From G965220205 sp965220205 (GTDB lineage Bacteria; Chloroflexota; Dehalococcoidia; Lucifugimonadales; Australimonadaceae): a DNA stretch of 64,000 nt. This document shows positions 45,170 to 53,814 of this stretch, piece by piece; position 1 is the stretch's first letter; every line of letters begins with the position of its first letter. The notes beneath the pieces were generated by a model. The model was not told the DNA's origin. It searched no databases and saw only the letters and a program-made list of their open reading frames with translations. Where the stretch lies: positions 1,240,001-1,304,000 of the forward strand of contig OZ244812.1 in NCBI GenBank assembly GCA_965220205.1, written 5' to 3'. The translations under genes and the position numbers were made by a program.

Positions 45170-46417
45170 CTACAGCCCCTGGGGCAGGCTCGCCTTCCAG
45201 TCGGCGCCCCTGGGCTGGAAGTTGGTGATCATGTAGCAGTAGTCGTGCACCTGGTTCTCCTCGTCGGTGTACGCGACGCCGGGGGGTTCGATGCCTTCCT
45301 GCAGATCGCGGGCGGCCTGGAGCAGGAACCGGCGCACCTCGATGACGTGAAGGTCGCTCGCGGCGAGGTTCTCCTGTGTGCGGTCGGTGATGGCGCCCAT
45401 GCTCTCGGTGACCATCTTGTCCTGGGTGTGGTTGCGCGCGTCCACGCCCGAGTACACCTCTCCCGACTTCTGCTTGGCGCGGTCGATCAGGTAGTCGTTG
45501 CCCCGGTTGTAGAGACTCATGAAGCCTGGGCCGACCTCTGAGCGGTCGCCCTCTTGGTAGGTCCCGTCCACGGTGTCGTTCCACCACGTCTCCAAGTCAT
45601 ACCGCCAGTTGGTGTAGTCGTCGGCCGGCACCTGGTAGATCGTATGCACAGCCGTGTTGAGACCGTCGATGGACTCGCCCCTGGGCGTGTTCCCCATGCA
45701 CGGCATGAGGAACGTGTTCGTCCGCACCATCTCCTGGCCGTCGTCCACTGGGTAGATCGTCGCAGCCCTGACGCCCCAGGGCAGTCGGTCGATCTTGACG
45801 GACGCCGTGTTCCTCCTCGCCATGGCCGCGCGGCCTCCGCTCTGACTGGCCCGCCGGTGCAGGTACGGCGTATGGATCGAGTCGTTGTCGCCTTCCAGCG
45901 CCTGGAGCCAGTTGCACTCGAGAAAGACCTTGCTGCCAACGCTAATGTGGTCCTGGGACATCGTGTGCCACGGGAAGGCGGGGAGCAGCGGCATCAGGGC
46001 CGGGGGGCCCATGTAGGTGAGGACCAGGCCGTTCGCTTCCCGGCACGGGTACGCCTTGTGCTTGACGATGTTCTTGAGCTGACTCTGCTCGGGCTCGGCC
46101 GGCATGTCGACGACGTTCCCGTCGGCGTCGTACTTCCAGCCGTGGTAGACACAGGTGAGACCGCACTCCTCGTTCCGTCCGTAGAAGAGCGACGCCCGGC
46201 GGTGGGAGCAGTACTCGCCGAGCAGCCCTACCCTGCCGGTCGTGTCGCGGAAGGCTACGAGGTCTTCGCCCAGCAGCCGGACGCGCACAGGCGTGCAGTC
46301 GGGCTCGGGCAGCTCCTCTGAGAGCAGGGCGGGAATCCAGTAGCGGCGGAAGAGCTCCCCCATAGGGGTCCCCGCGCCGACACGGGTCAGAATCTCGTTG
46401 TCTTCTTTTGTAAACAC
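45170..46417 (-). CDS. Rieske non-heme iron oxygenase, large subunit (phthalate dioxygenase-like)
   Basis: 415 residues. Rieske [2Fe-2S] ligands C70-x-H72 and C89-x2-H92 (CSHRRAS, CVYHGW). The catalytic iron site is D179-x2-H182-x4-H187 (NDSIHTPYLH). ELFRRYWIPALLSEEL is the family start. Single-subunit phthalate 4,5-dioxygenase/demethylase-type enzymes fit best: ring hydroxylation or O-/N-demethylation. No reductase gene lies adjacent. Confidence 0.88.
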   Translation of the reverse strand: MFTKEDNEILTRVGAGTPMGELFRRYWIPALLSEELPEPDCTPVRVRLLGEDLVAFRDTTGRVGLLGEYCSHRRASLFYGRNEECGLTCVYHGWKYDADGNVVDMPAEPEQSQLKNIVKHKAYPCREANGLVLTYMGPPALMPLLPAFPWHTMSQDHISVGSKVFLECNWLQALEGDNDSIHTPYLHRRASQSGGRAAMARRNTASVKIDRLPWGVRAATIYPVDDGQEMVRTNTFLMPCMGNTPRGESIDGLNTAVHTIYQVPADDYTNWRYDLETWWNDTVDGTYQEGDRSEVGPGFMSLYNRGNDYLIDRAKQKSGEVYSGVDARNHTQDKMVTESMGAITDRTQENLAASDLHVIEVRRFLLQAARDLQEGIEPPGVAYTDEENQVHDYCYMITNFQPRGADWKASLPQGL

Positions 46418-46499
46418 GTGTCGCCTCCCTTGCCTAGCTGGCCTCGATCAGACGCCGTGAGTATAGCGCGGCGCGCTGGGTCTGGCTGTCGCTCCCCAT

Positions 46500-46639
46500 G
46501 GGGAGCCTCTGAACAAGTCGCTGATGCCCTCAGCAGTGGCGGAAGGGAGAGACCGGGAGCCCCCTCAATCCGTTCGTGGAACCCCCTTCGACGAGCTCAG
46601 GGCGAACGGATGGGGACGGAGTTATTCAGAGGTTCCCCG
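46500..46639 (+). mobile_element. Family C (IS5-derived) MITE, degenerate copy
   Basis: Begins GGGAGCCTCTGAACAAG (46500) and ends TTATTCAGAGGTTCCCC (46637), inverted to each other and to the IS5-type end at 62908. CGCTGATGCCCTCAGCAG follows the left end, as at 47049 and 58641. Inside lies TTCGACGAGCTCAGGGCGAA. The CTAG target bases have decayed. No protein. Confidence 0.75.
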
Positions 46640-47022
46640 TAGGTTGTTCGACAGACGAGGGGCCTCATCCCTGTGTACCCGTGTTTGGCGCGGGCACGAC
46701 GACGGGGCAGAGGGGCGTGACGTGAGATTCGGCGGAAACGGACCGGAATGACACGGCGAATCACTCGTAGATTGCATCGGTTTACGAGTGGCCGGCGAGA
46801 GATATTTCTTCCAAGCGGTCTCATTTGGTCTCTTTTGGTCTCATTTCTCCTTCGGGTCGAGCCGGACGCCCGCGTGCCGGGCTGCCGCGCAGAGTTGGGC
46901 CATTGGGGACAGTGTAGGAGGCGAGGGGACGTTCGAGGAAGGGGCGGGTGTCATAGGGGGCGGGGCGAAGTCCCCCTTCTCCGCGGTGGTAGAAGGCCAG
47001 AGGGAAAAGGAGACGGTTGCAC
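46640..47022 (+). mobile_element. Degenerate family D element relic
   Basis: Contains TCACTCGTAGATTGC then GGTTTACGAGTGG (46761-46790), and, after a spacer, GGTCTCATTT, GGTCTCTTTT and GGTCTCATTT (46817-46846). The layout is that of the family D MITEs, but the iteron half-site differs (GGTCTC for GGGACA). The left (GTAGGTTGTTC) and right (CGGTTGCACCTAGG) ends weakly resemble the family D ends. No gene is supported in this stretch. Confidence 0.6.
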
Positions 47023-47238
47023 CTAGGAAACCTCTGAGCAACATGCTGATGCTCTCAGCAGAGCGGAGGTTCCCCCCTCCTCAATCCTCCCCCCGTAGGG
47101 GAGGAGGCCAGAACGGGGAGGAGAGTGAGGACGGGAAGCAGCCAAGTCCGTTCGCGGGACCCCCTTCGAAAGGCTCAGGACAGGCTTTGACGGGCTCAGG
47201 GCGAACGAATGGGGCGGAGCCATTCAGAGGTTCCCTAG
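47023..47238 (+). mobile_element. Family C (IS5-derived) MITE, intact ends, 216 bp
   Basis: CTAG GAAACCTCTGAGC (47023) at the left and TTCAGAGGTTCC CTAG (to 47238) at the right. The IRs match the IS5-type transposon end at 62908. Internal features: CTGATGCTCTCAGCAG, a family A palindrome (47072-47107), and TTCG...GCTCAGG motifs. Bases 47235-47237 form the complement of the TAG stop of the acyl-CoA dehydrogenase. A transposase in trans, such as the one at 63079, would be needed to move it. Confidence 0.85.
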
Positions 47239-48404
47239 TCTGCGATGGCGTCGATGCCGGTGAGGTGGCGGCCCAAGACGAGCTGGTGCATGTGCTGGGT
47301 GCCCTCGTAGGTGTTGACCGTTTCGAGGTTCATCGCGTGCCGCATGGGCGGGAGGTCGTCGGTGATGCCGGCGGCGCCGAGGAGGTCGCGGCACGTGCGG
47401 GCGACGTCCAGCGCCATCTGCGTGTTGCTGAACTTGGCCATACTCACGTGCGACCAGTGGAGCCTCCCCTCCGCCCGGAGCCGGCCGAGCTGGTAGGCGA
47501 GCAACTGGGCCTTGGAGAGCTCCGCCGCCATGTGGGCCAGCTTCTGCTGGACGAGCTGGAAACCCGCGAGCGGCCTGCCGAACTGGCGGCGCTGCTTGGT
47601 GTACTCAATCGCCGTGTGCAGACAGTCGGCGGCGGCGCCGGTGACGCCCCAGGCGATGCCGTAGCGGGCCGAATTCAGACACTCGAGCGCCGACCCGATC
47701 CCCCGGGTTCCCGGGAGCAGGCAGTCGCCGGGCACGACGACGTCTGCGAGCGTGACGCTCCCCGTTACGCTCATACGCATGGATAGCTTGTTGTGGATCG
47801 CCTCCGTCGTCACGCCGGGAATGGACGTGTCGACGAGGAAGCCGCGCACCGCGCCATCGAGTTTCGCCCACACGACCACGAGCCCGGCGATGGTGGCGTT
47901 GGTGATCCAATGCTTGACGCCGTTGAGGACGTACCCGCCGTCGACGCGGTCGGCGCGCGACTCCATGCCCCCCGGGTCGCTCCCGTGGTCGGGCTCGGTG
48001 AGCGCGAACGCGCCGAGGAGCTCTCCGGCGGCCATCGGCGGAATGTACCGCTGGCGCTGCTCCTCGGCGCCGTGGAGATAAATCGCCGTCATCGAGAGGG
48101 AGGACTGGACTCCGGCGAAGGAGCGCAGGCCGGAATCGGCGCGTTCCAGCTCTTGCATGATGAGGCCCCATGCGACCGGACTCACGCCCGCGCAGCCGTA
48201 GCCGTCGATGAGCGCGCCGAAGACGCCCAGCTCGGCCATGCGCGGGACGAGCTCCATCGGGAACTCGCCAGCGTTGAAGTGCGGCACGACCACCGGCACA
48301 ACCTCCCGCTCGACGAATGCGCGCACCGTGTCGCGCACCTGGCGCTCGTCGTCGGTGAGCTGGACCTCGAGCTCGAGCAGGTCGATGCCGCGATAGGGTT
48401 CCAT
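47235..48404 (-). CDS. Acyl-CoA dehydrogenase, glutaryl-CoA dehydrogenase-like
   Basis: 389 residues. FAD enzyme of acyl-CoA oxidation. FALTEPDHGSDPGGMESRA near 130 and the catalytic Glu in ETVNTYEGTQHMH near 369 follow the glutaryl-CoA dehydrogenase subfamily (C-terminal YEGTxxxH). SARYGIAWGVTGAA and RRQFGRPLAGFQLVQQKLA also fit. Whether it decarboxylates cannot be read here. The SDR gene stop is three bases upstream of its start, so they form an operon. The stop codon lies in the MITE target CTAG. Confidence 0.87.
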   Translation of the reverse strand: MEPYRGIDLLELEVQLTDDERQVRDTVRAFVEREVVPVVVPHFNAGEFPMELVPRMAELGVFGALIDGYGCAGVSPVAWGLIMQELERADSGLRSFAGVQSSLSMTAIYLHGAEEQRQRYIPPMAAGELLGAFALTEPDHGSDPGGMESRADRVDGGYVLNGVKHWITNATIAGLVVVWAKLDGAVRGFLVDTSIPGVTTEAIHNKLSMRMSVTGSVTLADVVVPGDCLLPGTRGIGSALECLNSARYGIAWGVTGAAADCLHTAIEYTKQRRQFGRPLAGFQLVQQKLAHMAAELSKAQLLAYQLGRLRAEGRLHWSHVSMAKFSNTQMALDVARTCRDLLGAAGITDDLPPMRHAMNLETVNTYEGTQHMHQLVLGRHLTGIDAIAD

Positions 48405-48407
48405 CGC

Positions 48408-49172
48408 CTAGTAGGTCTCCATGCCGCCGTTGACGACGATCATCTGGCCGGTGATGAAGTCGCTCTCCGGAGAGAGCAGGAACACCATCGTCCCCGTGAG
48501 GTCGTCGGGAGTCTCGGGGCGGTTCAACGCGCGGTCGGTGTCGCGCTCGTAGGGTTGCACCGTCTCGCTGTTGAGGGTGGTGTCCGTGCCGCCCGGCGAG
48601 AGCGTGTTGACCTTGATGTTGTAGTGACCGAGCTCCTTCGCGATGGCCCGCGTTAGGCCCATCACCGACGCCTTCGAGGAGACGTAGTGCGGGTTCGTGG
48701 AGGTCCGGCCGCGCGAGCTGTGCAGGAACGTGCCGGACCCGATGTTGACAATCTTGCCGCCGCCCAAGTCGCGCATGTAGGGGAAGACGGCTCTGATGCA
48801 GAGGAACGTCCCGCGCACGTTGACGGAGAAGACGCGGTCCCACCGTGCCATGTCGACGTCCATGAACCCACCGACCTCGTCGCCGCGGAGGTCCTGAAAC
48901 AGCGCGGCGTTGTTCACGAGACCATCGATGCGGCCGAAGCGCTCCATTGTGAGACGGGCCATTGCCTTCGTCTGCTCCTCGTCGCTCACGTCAACCTGCA
49001 GCGGCAACGCCTCGCCGCCCGCGGCGGCGATGATCTCCGCGGTCTCCGAGCAGTCGATGACGTCGCACGCGACCACCTTCGCGCCCTCCTCGCCCAACCT
49101 GCGGGCGTAGGTCTGCCCGATGTTCCGTCCCGCGCCGGTTACAATGACGACCTTGTCCTGGATGCCTTGCAC
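48408..49172 (-). CDS. Short-chain dehydrogenase/reductase
   Basis: 254 residues from GTG 49172, preceded by a GGGAGA-type Shine-Dalgarno. Cofactor loop TGAGRNIGQTYA (near 11), NNAALF (near 86), the catalytic Tyr and Lys in YVSSKAS, preceded by Ser in NIGSGTF. Classical SDR, FabG-like. Substrate unknown; probably oxidises a hydroxyacyl or alcohol in the same pathway as the acyl-CoA dehydrogenase. Confidence 0.9.
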   Translation of the reverse strand: MQGIQDKVVIVTGAGRNIGQTYARRLGEEGAKVVACDVIDCSETAEIIAAAGGEALPLQVDVSDEEQTKAMARLTMERFGRIDGLVNNAALFQDLRGDEVGGFMDVDMARWDRVFSVNVRGTFLCIRAVFPYMRDLGGGKIVNIGSGTFLHSSRGRTSTNPHYVSSKASVMGLTRAIAKELGHYNIKVNTLSPGGTDTTLNSETVQPYERDTDRALNRPETPDDLTGTMVFLLSPESDFITGQMIVVNGGMETY

Positions 49173-49342
49173 GTTCGTTCTCCCTCTCCCTCGGTAGGGT
49201 TTCCAGCGAGATTTCGGTCGGACTGCCCCGCTGCGCTCCGATTCCCGGGGGCTTCGCCCGATTGTCGCACACCAACGCCAACTTAGGCGTATGCTCTGGG
49301 GCACAGCGCCGGTCGACGCCGGCCCCGGATGGGGAGGGAGAG

Positions 49343-50113
49343 ATGACCGCCGACATCGAAGGCACGAAGCGGCAGGCCGCCATCGCGAACCGCATCCTCT
49401 CCGAGGTGGGGCTCGCGGCCGACGAGCTGATCGGGACGGGCCACGTGAGCATTCGGGTCGAGTCCGAGCCGGACAAGTTCGTCGTGAAGGGCCGCGGCTA
49501 CGCGATGGACGTGCTGCCGCGGATGCGTCCGTCGGACATGGTGCTGTGCGACCTCGACGGCTACTGGCTGGAGGGCCCGTCCGAGACGACCCAGTGCGGC
49601 GAGGTGAAGCTGCACTCCGCGATCCTAAAGCGGCGGCCCGACGTGCAGGCGGTGGCGCACTCGCACGCGCCGCACATCGTCATCATGAGTCTGCTGACGG
49701 ACCGTCTGCGTCCAGCCTCCTCGGACGCCTTCCAGGCGGTGTTCCGGCCCATCCCTGTCTATCAGCACATGCAGACGGTGCACTCGGACGAGGAAGGCGA
49801 AGACGTTGCGGACCTGCTCGCCGACGGCAAGGCGGTGATCCTGAAGGGCCACGGCGTCGTAACTACGGGCACGAGCGCGTCGGACGCGGTGATGAGCATG
49901 GCCCGTCTCGAATACCAGGCCCTGCTAAACTGGAAGCTGTATTGCGCAGCCGGGCCGAACTACCCGTATATTCCCGACGAGCTGATCAACGAGGCGATGA
50001 ACCGGCCAGAGATGGAGGAGTTGCCGCACTTCGCGCAGCGCGGCGTGCGCATCAAGCGCGGCGGCAATCGGTGGGAGTTGCTGACGGAGATCGTTTCGCG
50101 CGACATGGACTGA
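49343..50113 (+). CDS. Class II aldolase/adducin family protein
   Basis: 256 residues from ATG 49343, preceded by GGGAGGGAGA. Zinc-dependent aldolase/adducin fold (FucA/AraD-like). TGHVSIRV near the N-terminus, the zinc-binding AHSHAPH (near 95), and KGHGVVTTG (third zinc His). A proton-shuttle Tyr is not assigned. Such proteins cleave or decarboxylate sugar-phosphate-like hydroxy acids. Divergent from the SDR gene. Substrate unknown. Confidence 0.85.
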   Translation: MTADIEGTKRQAAIANRILSEVGLAADELIGTGHVSIRVESEPDKFVVKGRGYAMDVLPRMRPSDMVLCDLDGYWLEGPSETTQCGEVKLHSAILKRRPDVQAVAHSHAPHIVIMSLLTDRLRPASSDAFQAVFRPIPVYQHMQTVHSDEEGEDVADLLADGKAVILKGHGVVTTGTSASDAVMSMARLEYQALLNWKLYCAAGPNYPYIPDELINEAMNRPEMEELPHFAQRGVRIKRGGNRWELLTEIVSRDMD

Positions 50114-50197
50114 GCGCGGAAATTGAGGGAACGGCCAGGGAATGACGGAGCGCCTCCAAGATAAGGGGCGTGAGAGCAACGGCAGAGGAGGAGCGTC

Positions 50198-51382
50198 ATG
50201 GCTTTTGAATACCACTACATCTCCGGGGACTCGCACCTCGAGGTCGACACGGCTCAGTGGGCGTCCTGGGTGCAGGCGGAGTACCGCGAGCGGACGCCTC
50301 AGCTCGTCCACCTGGAGGCGGGCGACGGGTGGTACATCGACGGGAAGCTGGCGCGGATGGGCACGGCGGCCGACGTCTACGGCGGGAAGGGCCGCGAGAA
50401 CTATGTCCCGTCGGGAACGGTGTACGAGGGGACTCCGGGGACCGGCCCGGCGACGCAGCGACTGCAGGAGCAGGACCAGGACGGCATCGACGCGGAGGTG
50501 TTGTTCCCGGCGCAGCAGGCGGGACCGCGGCTCTGGCGCATGATTCCCGAGGACGACGCCTACCGGGCGGTCGTTCGCGGGTACAACGACTGGCTTGCCG
50601 GCGAGTACTGCGCGACCGACCCGAAGCGGCTGATCGGCGTGGGCATCCTGCCGATGGTCGAGGACGTCGACGCCCACATCGACGAGATGACGCACTGCAA
50701 GGAGATCGGTCTCAAGACGGTGGTGTTGCTGGACTTCCCCAGCGGCAAGACCTATCCCTCTGCGGAGGACGACCGCTTCTGGGCCGCCGCGTTGGACATG
50801 GAGATGCCCATGACTGTGCACGTGGACGTGGACCGATCAAAGAAGGGTCCGATGCTGGAGTACCCCAGCGCCGACCCCGCCGATCGCGATCGGCTCGAGG
50901 GCAACGGACGCAGCTTCGCCGAGCAGGTCGCGCGGTTCGGCCCGTCGCGCGGCAGCGGGAGTCTGGCGGCTGCCCAGTGGGTGCTGTCGGGCCTGTTCGA
51001 CCGCTTCCCGACGCTCCGCATCCTCTTCGCCGAGAACCAGATCGGTTGGATTCCCTTTTTCCACCAGGGCGCCGACGTGCGGTACGAGCGCAACCGGCAT
51101 TGGGCGCAGCGCCTCCTGGGCTTCGAGCCGCTGTCGCGTCCCCCGAGCGAGTACTTCCTCGAGCACTGCCTCTGGGGGTTCCAGTACGACCGGGTCGGCG
51201 TGCAGATGCGCGACTTGCTCAACGTCAACCACCTGCTCTGGGGTTCCGACTTCCCACACCAGGAGTCGGACTGGCCGCACTCGCTGGATATCCTCGACCG
51301 TGCGTTCGAGGGCGCGCCCGAGGAGGTCCGGCACCAGATGACCTGCGGCAACGCAATCGAGTTCTTCAAGCTGCGAGACTAG
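50198..51382 (+). CDS. Amidohydrolase_2 family protein, paralog 4
   Basis: 394 residues. GGAGGAG precedes ATG 50198. The first metal motif here reads D11-x-H13-x-E15 (GDSHLEVD). TVHVDVDRS contains the central His, LFAENQIGWIPFFHQGAD and LWGSDFPHQESDWPHS the later metal residues. It is more distant from the 32419/57464/61231 group. Follows the aldolase gene by 84 bp, probably one operon. Confidence 0.8.
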   Translation: MAFEYHYISGDSHLEVDTAQWASWVQAEYRERTPQLVHLEAGDGWYIDGKLARMGTAADVYGGKGRENYVPSGTVYEGTPGTGPATQRLQEQDQDGIDAEVLFPAQQAGPRLWRMIPEDDAYRAVVRGYNDWLAGEYCATDPKRLIGVGILPMVEDVDAHIDEMTHCKEIGLKTVVLLDFPSGKTYPSAEDDRFWAAALDMEMPMTVHVDVDRSKKGPMLEYPSADPADRDRLEGNGRSFAEQVARFGPSRGSGSLAAAQWVLSGLFDRFPTLRILFAENQIGWIPFFHQGADVRYERNRHWAQRLLGFEPLSRPPSEYFLEHCLWGFQYDRVGVQMRDLLNVNHLLWGSDFPHQESDWPHSLDILDRAFEGAPEEVRHQMTCGNAIEFFKLRD

Positions 51383-51441
51383 GCGCATCTGAAACAATTC
51401 CGTGGGGGTCTCCTGTCCACGCGGGGGCCGCGCGAGCGGTT

Positions 51442-51478
51442 CCCCCCTCCTCAATCCTCCCCCCGTGGGGGAGGAGGT
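51442..51478 (-). repeat. Family A palindromic repeat
   Basis: CCCCCCTCCTCAATCC plus CCCCCCGTGGGGGAGGAGG, inverted relative to the 1683 copy, preceded by GCGCGAGCGGTT as at 53757. Confidence 0.87.
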
Positions 51479-51515
51479 CAGACGGCGTCGGAACACGAGA
51501 CCTGCGCAGGGGAAG

Positions 51516-51537
51516 GGGGCGGTCGGACCGCCCCTTT
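51516..51537 (+). terminator. Candidate rho-independent terminator
   Basis: GGGGCGG TCGGA CCGCCCC followed by TTT. A seven-bp GC stem with a five-base loop and a short T run, 130 bp past the amidohydrolase stop. The T run is short, so strength is uncertain. Confidence 0.5.
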
Positions 51538-51609
51538 CCTGTGTCCGCGGGAACCCATCCGCTCATTGCCCTGTATGTTCCTAGTGAAGGCCGCGACCGG
51601 GAGTGAATC

Positions 51610-52125
51610 GTGATCGACGAACAGGATGCGGTGCGGCGCTGCCAGCTCGGCGACCGTGAGGCGTTCCGTCCCATCGTCGAACGCTACGGCGACGTGCTGA
51701 TGGGCACGGTCTACCTGATGACGCACGACAGGGCCGTCAGCGAAGACCTCGTCCAAGAGGCGTTCGTGCGGGCTTGGAAGGGCATCGGGACCTTCCGCCT
51801 CGGCCAGTCCGTGAAGCCGTGGCTGGTCCGCATCGCAGTCAACCAAGCGCTCAACGCGAGGGCCCGGCGCCGACTGCCAGTCGAGCCGTTGTCCGAGGCA
51901 GAGAGCGGCGGCGAGGACCCGGCGCTCGACCGCGCGGACGACGAGGACCAGATCCGGCGAGCGCTCGGCCAACTGTCCGACGATCACCGCCGCGTCGTTG
52001 TGCTGCGCTACTTCGCAGACCTCTCGACAGCGGAAGTGGCGAACGCGCTCGGCGTTCGCGAGGGGACGGTGAAGTCGCGATTGAGCAGGGCGCTCGAACA
52101 GATGCGAGAGGCACTGAGCGGATGA
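51610..52125 (+). CDS. ECF-type RNA polymerase sigma factor
   Basis: 171 residues from GTG 51610, with GGGAG six bases upstream. Sigma-2 region (RYGDVLMGTVYLMTHDRAVSEDLVQEAFVRAW), a 35-residue linker with acidic stretch, then sigma-4 (LSDDHRRVVVLRYFADLSTAEVA, HTH VREGTVKSRLSRAL). It probably recognises extracytoplasmic-stress-type promoters and is regulated by the downstream membrane protein. Start codons are 526 bp apart; the genes are separated by ten bases. Confidence 0.9.
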   Translation: MIDEQDAVRRCQLGDREAFRPIVERYGDVLMGTVYLMTHDRAVSEDLVQEAFVRAWKGIGTFRLGQSVKPWLVRIAVNQALNARARRRLPVEPLSEAESGGEDPALDRADDEDQIRRALGQLSDDHRRVVVLRYFADLSTAEVANALGVREGTVKSRLSRALEQMREALSG

Positions 52126-52135
52126 GGGGCGAGTC

Positions 52136-53539
52136 ATGGACGAGCAGCAGGACGACGTTGAGCGCCGCTTGTCGGCGGCGCTGCACAGGATGGGCAGTGA
52201 AGCGCGAGCACCCGAGGGTCTGTGGGCGCGCATCGAGCCGCGGCTCGAGGACCGGGTGATGGTCCGCGCCGGGTGGGGCCGGCGATTGAGCATGGCGACG
52301 ATGGGAGTTGCCGCCGCGCTCGTGCTGGCCGTGGGGGGCGTGGGCACGGTGCGAGTGGCCGCCGACCTATTGTCGGAGTCGGGGGAGGATGGCGGCGCGC
52401 TGCTGAGCGTCTCCGGGCCGGCAGGCGCGCCCGGCCCCGACTCGTTTGCGGCCTTCGACACGGGCGACGAAGCGCTGGCGTTGGAAGCGATGTATACGGC
52501 GGCGGCACAACCGGCACCGGCGGCGGTTCCGACGGGAACTCCGCGACCGGCCCCACCCGAACCCGGCTGGACTCTCACCACCCTAGACGCGAGAGTGGAA
52601 CGCACCGCGGTCGAGGCCCAAGACTTCGCCGACGCGCGCCAAATCGTCTCGCAAGCGTCGCTGACGATCGAGGTCCGCAACGTCAACGCGGCCACGATCC
52701 AGCTCCGCGGGCTCGTCGAGTCGGCCGGAGGCTTCATTGAGCATATCTCGACGTCCGGCGGGCCCAACCCTGAGTTCGGCTCCGCCGTCGTCCGCGTCCC
52801 CGGCGAGCGATTCGTCGACACGCTCGACCGCATCGAGGGGTTGGGCAGGCCCTTGGAGCAGAGCCTCGGTCAACGGGACGTAACGGGCCAGGCCATCGAC
52901 CTCGAGGCCCGGCTCAGGAGCGAACGGGGCGCGGAGCAGAGCCTGCTGAAGCTGCTCGACCGGGCCGTCTCCGTCACGGACGTGCTCACTGTGGAGCGGG
53001 AGCTCGCGCGCGTGCGGGCGACGGTCGAGCGCTTGCAGGGTGAACTCGAGTACCTCCAGCGCAGCGTGGCGCTGGCGACGATCGCGGTGAGCTTTACGCT
53101 CCCGCCCGGCGCCGTGCCGATTGCGCCGTCGGCGTCCATGCAGATCGAGGTTGGCGACGTTGAGGGTTCGGTCCGGCGTGTCAGGGACCTGGTCGGGGGG
53201 GCCGGCGGCAGGATGGGACAGGTCACCGTATCGACGAGGACGAACGGCCAAGACGCGTTCTTGAGCTTCGAGGCGCACGCGTCTGCGTTCGAGGGCCTCC
53301 TCGCCTCCCTCGCGGGCGACGGAGTCATTCTCTACCGCGAGGTGCGGAGCGACGGGCGACTGCCGTCTGCCGGGTCGGACGACGACCTGCAGGCGCGGTT
53401 TAACGTGACGCTACAGACTCCGGAAGAATCGGACCTCTGGGGCGACGTCGTGCTGCCCGCAGGCGGGGCACTCGCGGCGCTGGTCATCGTGGTCGCCGCA
53501 GCGCTCACGATTCGCGCGAGGCGGCGCCGGGGCGCTTAG
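52136..53539 (+). CDS. DUF4349 membrane protein, probable anti-sigma partner
   Basis: 467 residues. The cytosolic N-terminus (MDEQQDDVERRLSAALHRM) precedes a membrane segment at about 55-72, then an extracytoplasmic Ala/Pro-rich stretch, then a DUF4349 region with a long coiled coil (ERELARVRATVERLQGELE) and beta segments. A C-terminal hydrophobic helix (WGDVVLPAGGALAALVIVVAA) followed by RARRRRGA may be a second anchor. No zinc-finger HxxxCxxC anti-sigma motif is visible. Gene order suggests control of the sigma factor upstream. Confidence 0.65.
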   Translation: MDEQQDDVERRLSAALHRMGSEARAPEGLWARIEPRLEDRVMVRAGWGRRLSMATMGVAAALVLAVGGVGTVRVAADLLSESGEDGGALLSVSGPAGAPGPDSFAAFDTGDEALALEAMYTAAAQPAPAAVPTGTPRPAPPEPGWTLTTLDARVERTAVEAQDFADARQIVSQASLTIEVRNVNAATIQLRGLVESAGGFIEHISTSGGPNPEFGSAVVRVPGERFVDTLDRIEGLGRPLEQSLGQRDVTGQAIDLEARLRSERGAEQSLLKLLDRAVSVTDVLTVERELARVRATVERLQGELEYLQRSVALATIAVSFTLPPGAVPIAPSASMQIEVGDVEGSVRRVRDLVGGAGGRMGQVTVSTRTNGQDAFLSFEAHASAFEGLLASLAGDGVILYREVRSDGRLPSAGSDDDLQARFNVTLQTPEESDLWGDVVLPAGGALAALVIVVAAALTIRARRRRGA

Positions 53540-53554
53540 GAAGCGCGGCCGCCG

Positions 53555-53591
53555 GGGGCGTGGGTTCCCGTGTCTAGCACGAGAACGACGG
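53555..53591 (+). repeat. Family B palindrome, degenerate
   Basis: GGCGTGGGTTCCCGTGTCTAGCACGAGAACG: a variant in which the centre reads TCTAG rather than TCGGGG. The 61098 copy is similarly altered (TCAAG). Confidence 0.78.
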
Positions 53592-53601
53592 TGGGGGCAT
53601 T

Positions 53602-53719
53602 CTGCTTGACGAGCGCGGTTCTTCCCGCCCTCCCGCCCCAAACGTTTGGTGTGGGGGGACACCCCCACGCCCCCGGCGGAGGGCTTTGCCCTCTGCACTC
53701 CCCCATTTGGGCGGCTATG
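53602..53719 (+). repeat. Family E interspersed repeat, copy 1
   Basis: Starts GCTTGACGAGCGCGGTTCTT and continues through CCCGCCCCAAACG, GGGGACACCCCCACGCCCCC, GGAGGGCTTTGCCCTC to CCCATTTGGGCGGCTATGA. About 85 percent identical to 60937-61049 by eye. It contains two hairpins. Confidence 0.82.
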
Positions 53720-53765
53720 AGTCGGCGGTCGGTCGGAAGGAGGCGCGGGGGGCCGCGCGAGCGGT

Positions 53766-53802
53766 TCCCCCCTCCTCAATCCTCCTCCTGTGGAGGAGGA
53801 GG
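53766..53802 (-). repeat. Family A palindromic repeat
   Basis: CCCCCCTCCTCAATCC with a CTCCTGTGGAGGAGG arm, a slightly decayed copy directly beyond the cupin gene stop. Confidence 0.82.
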
Positions 53803-53814
53803 CCAAGCCGGGGC

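Noticed and set aside
51516..51537. Operator of the sigma factor
   Set aside because: The hairpin and T run fit a terminator of the gene upstream better.
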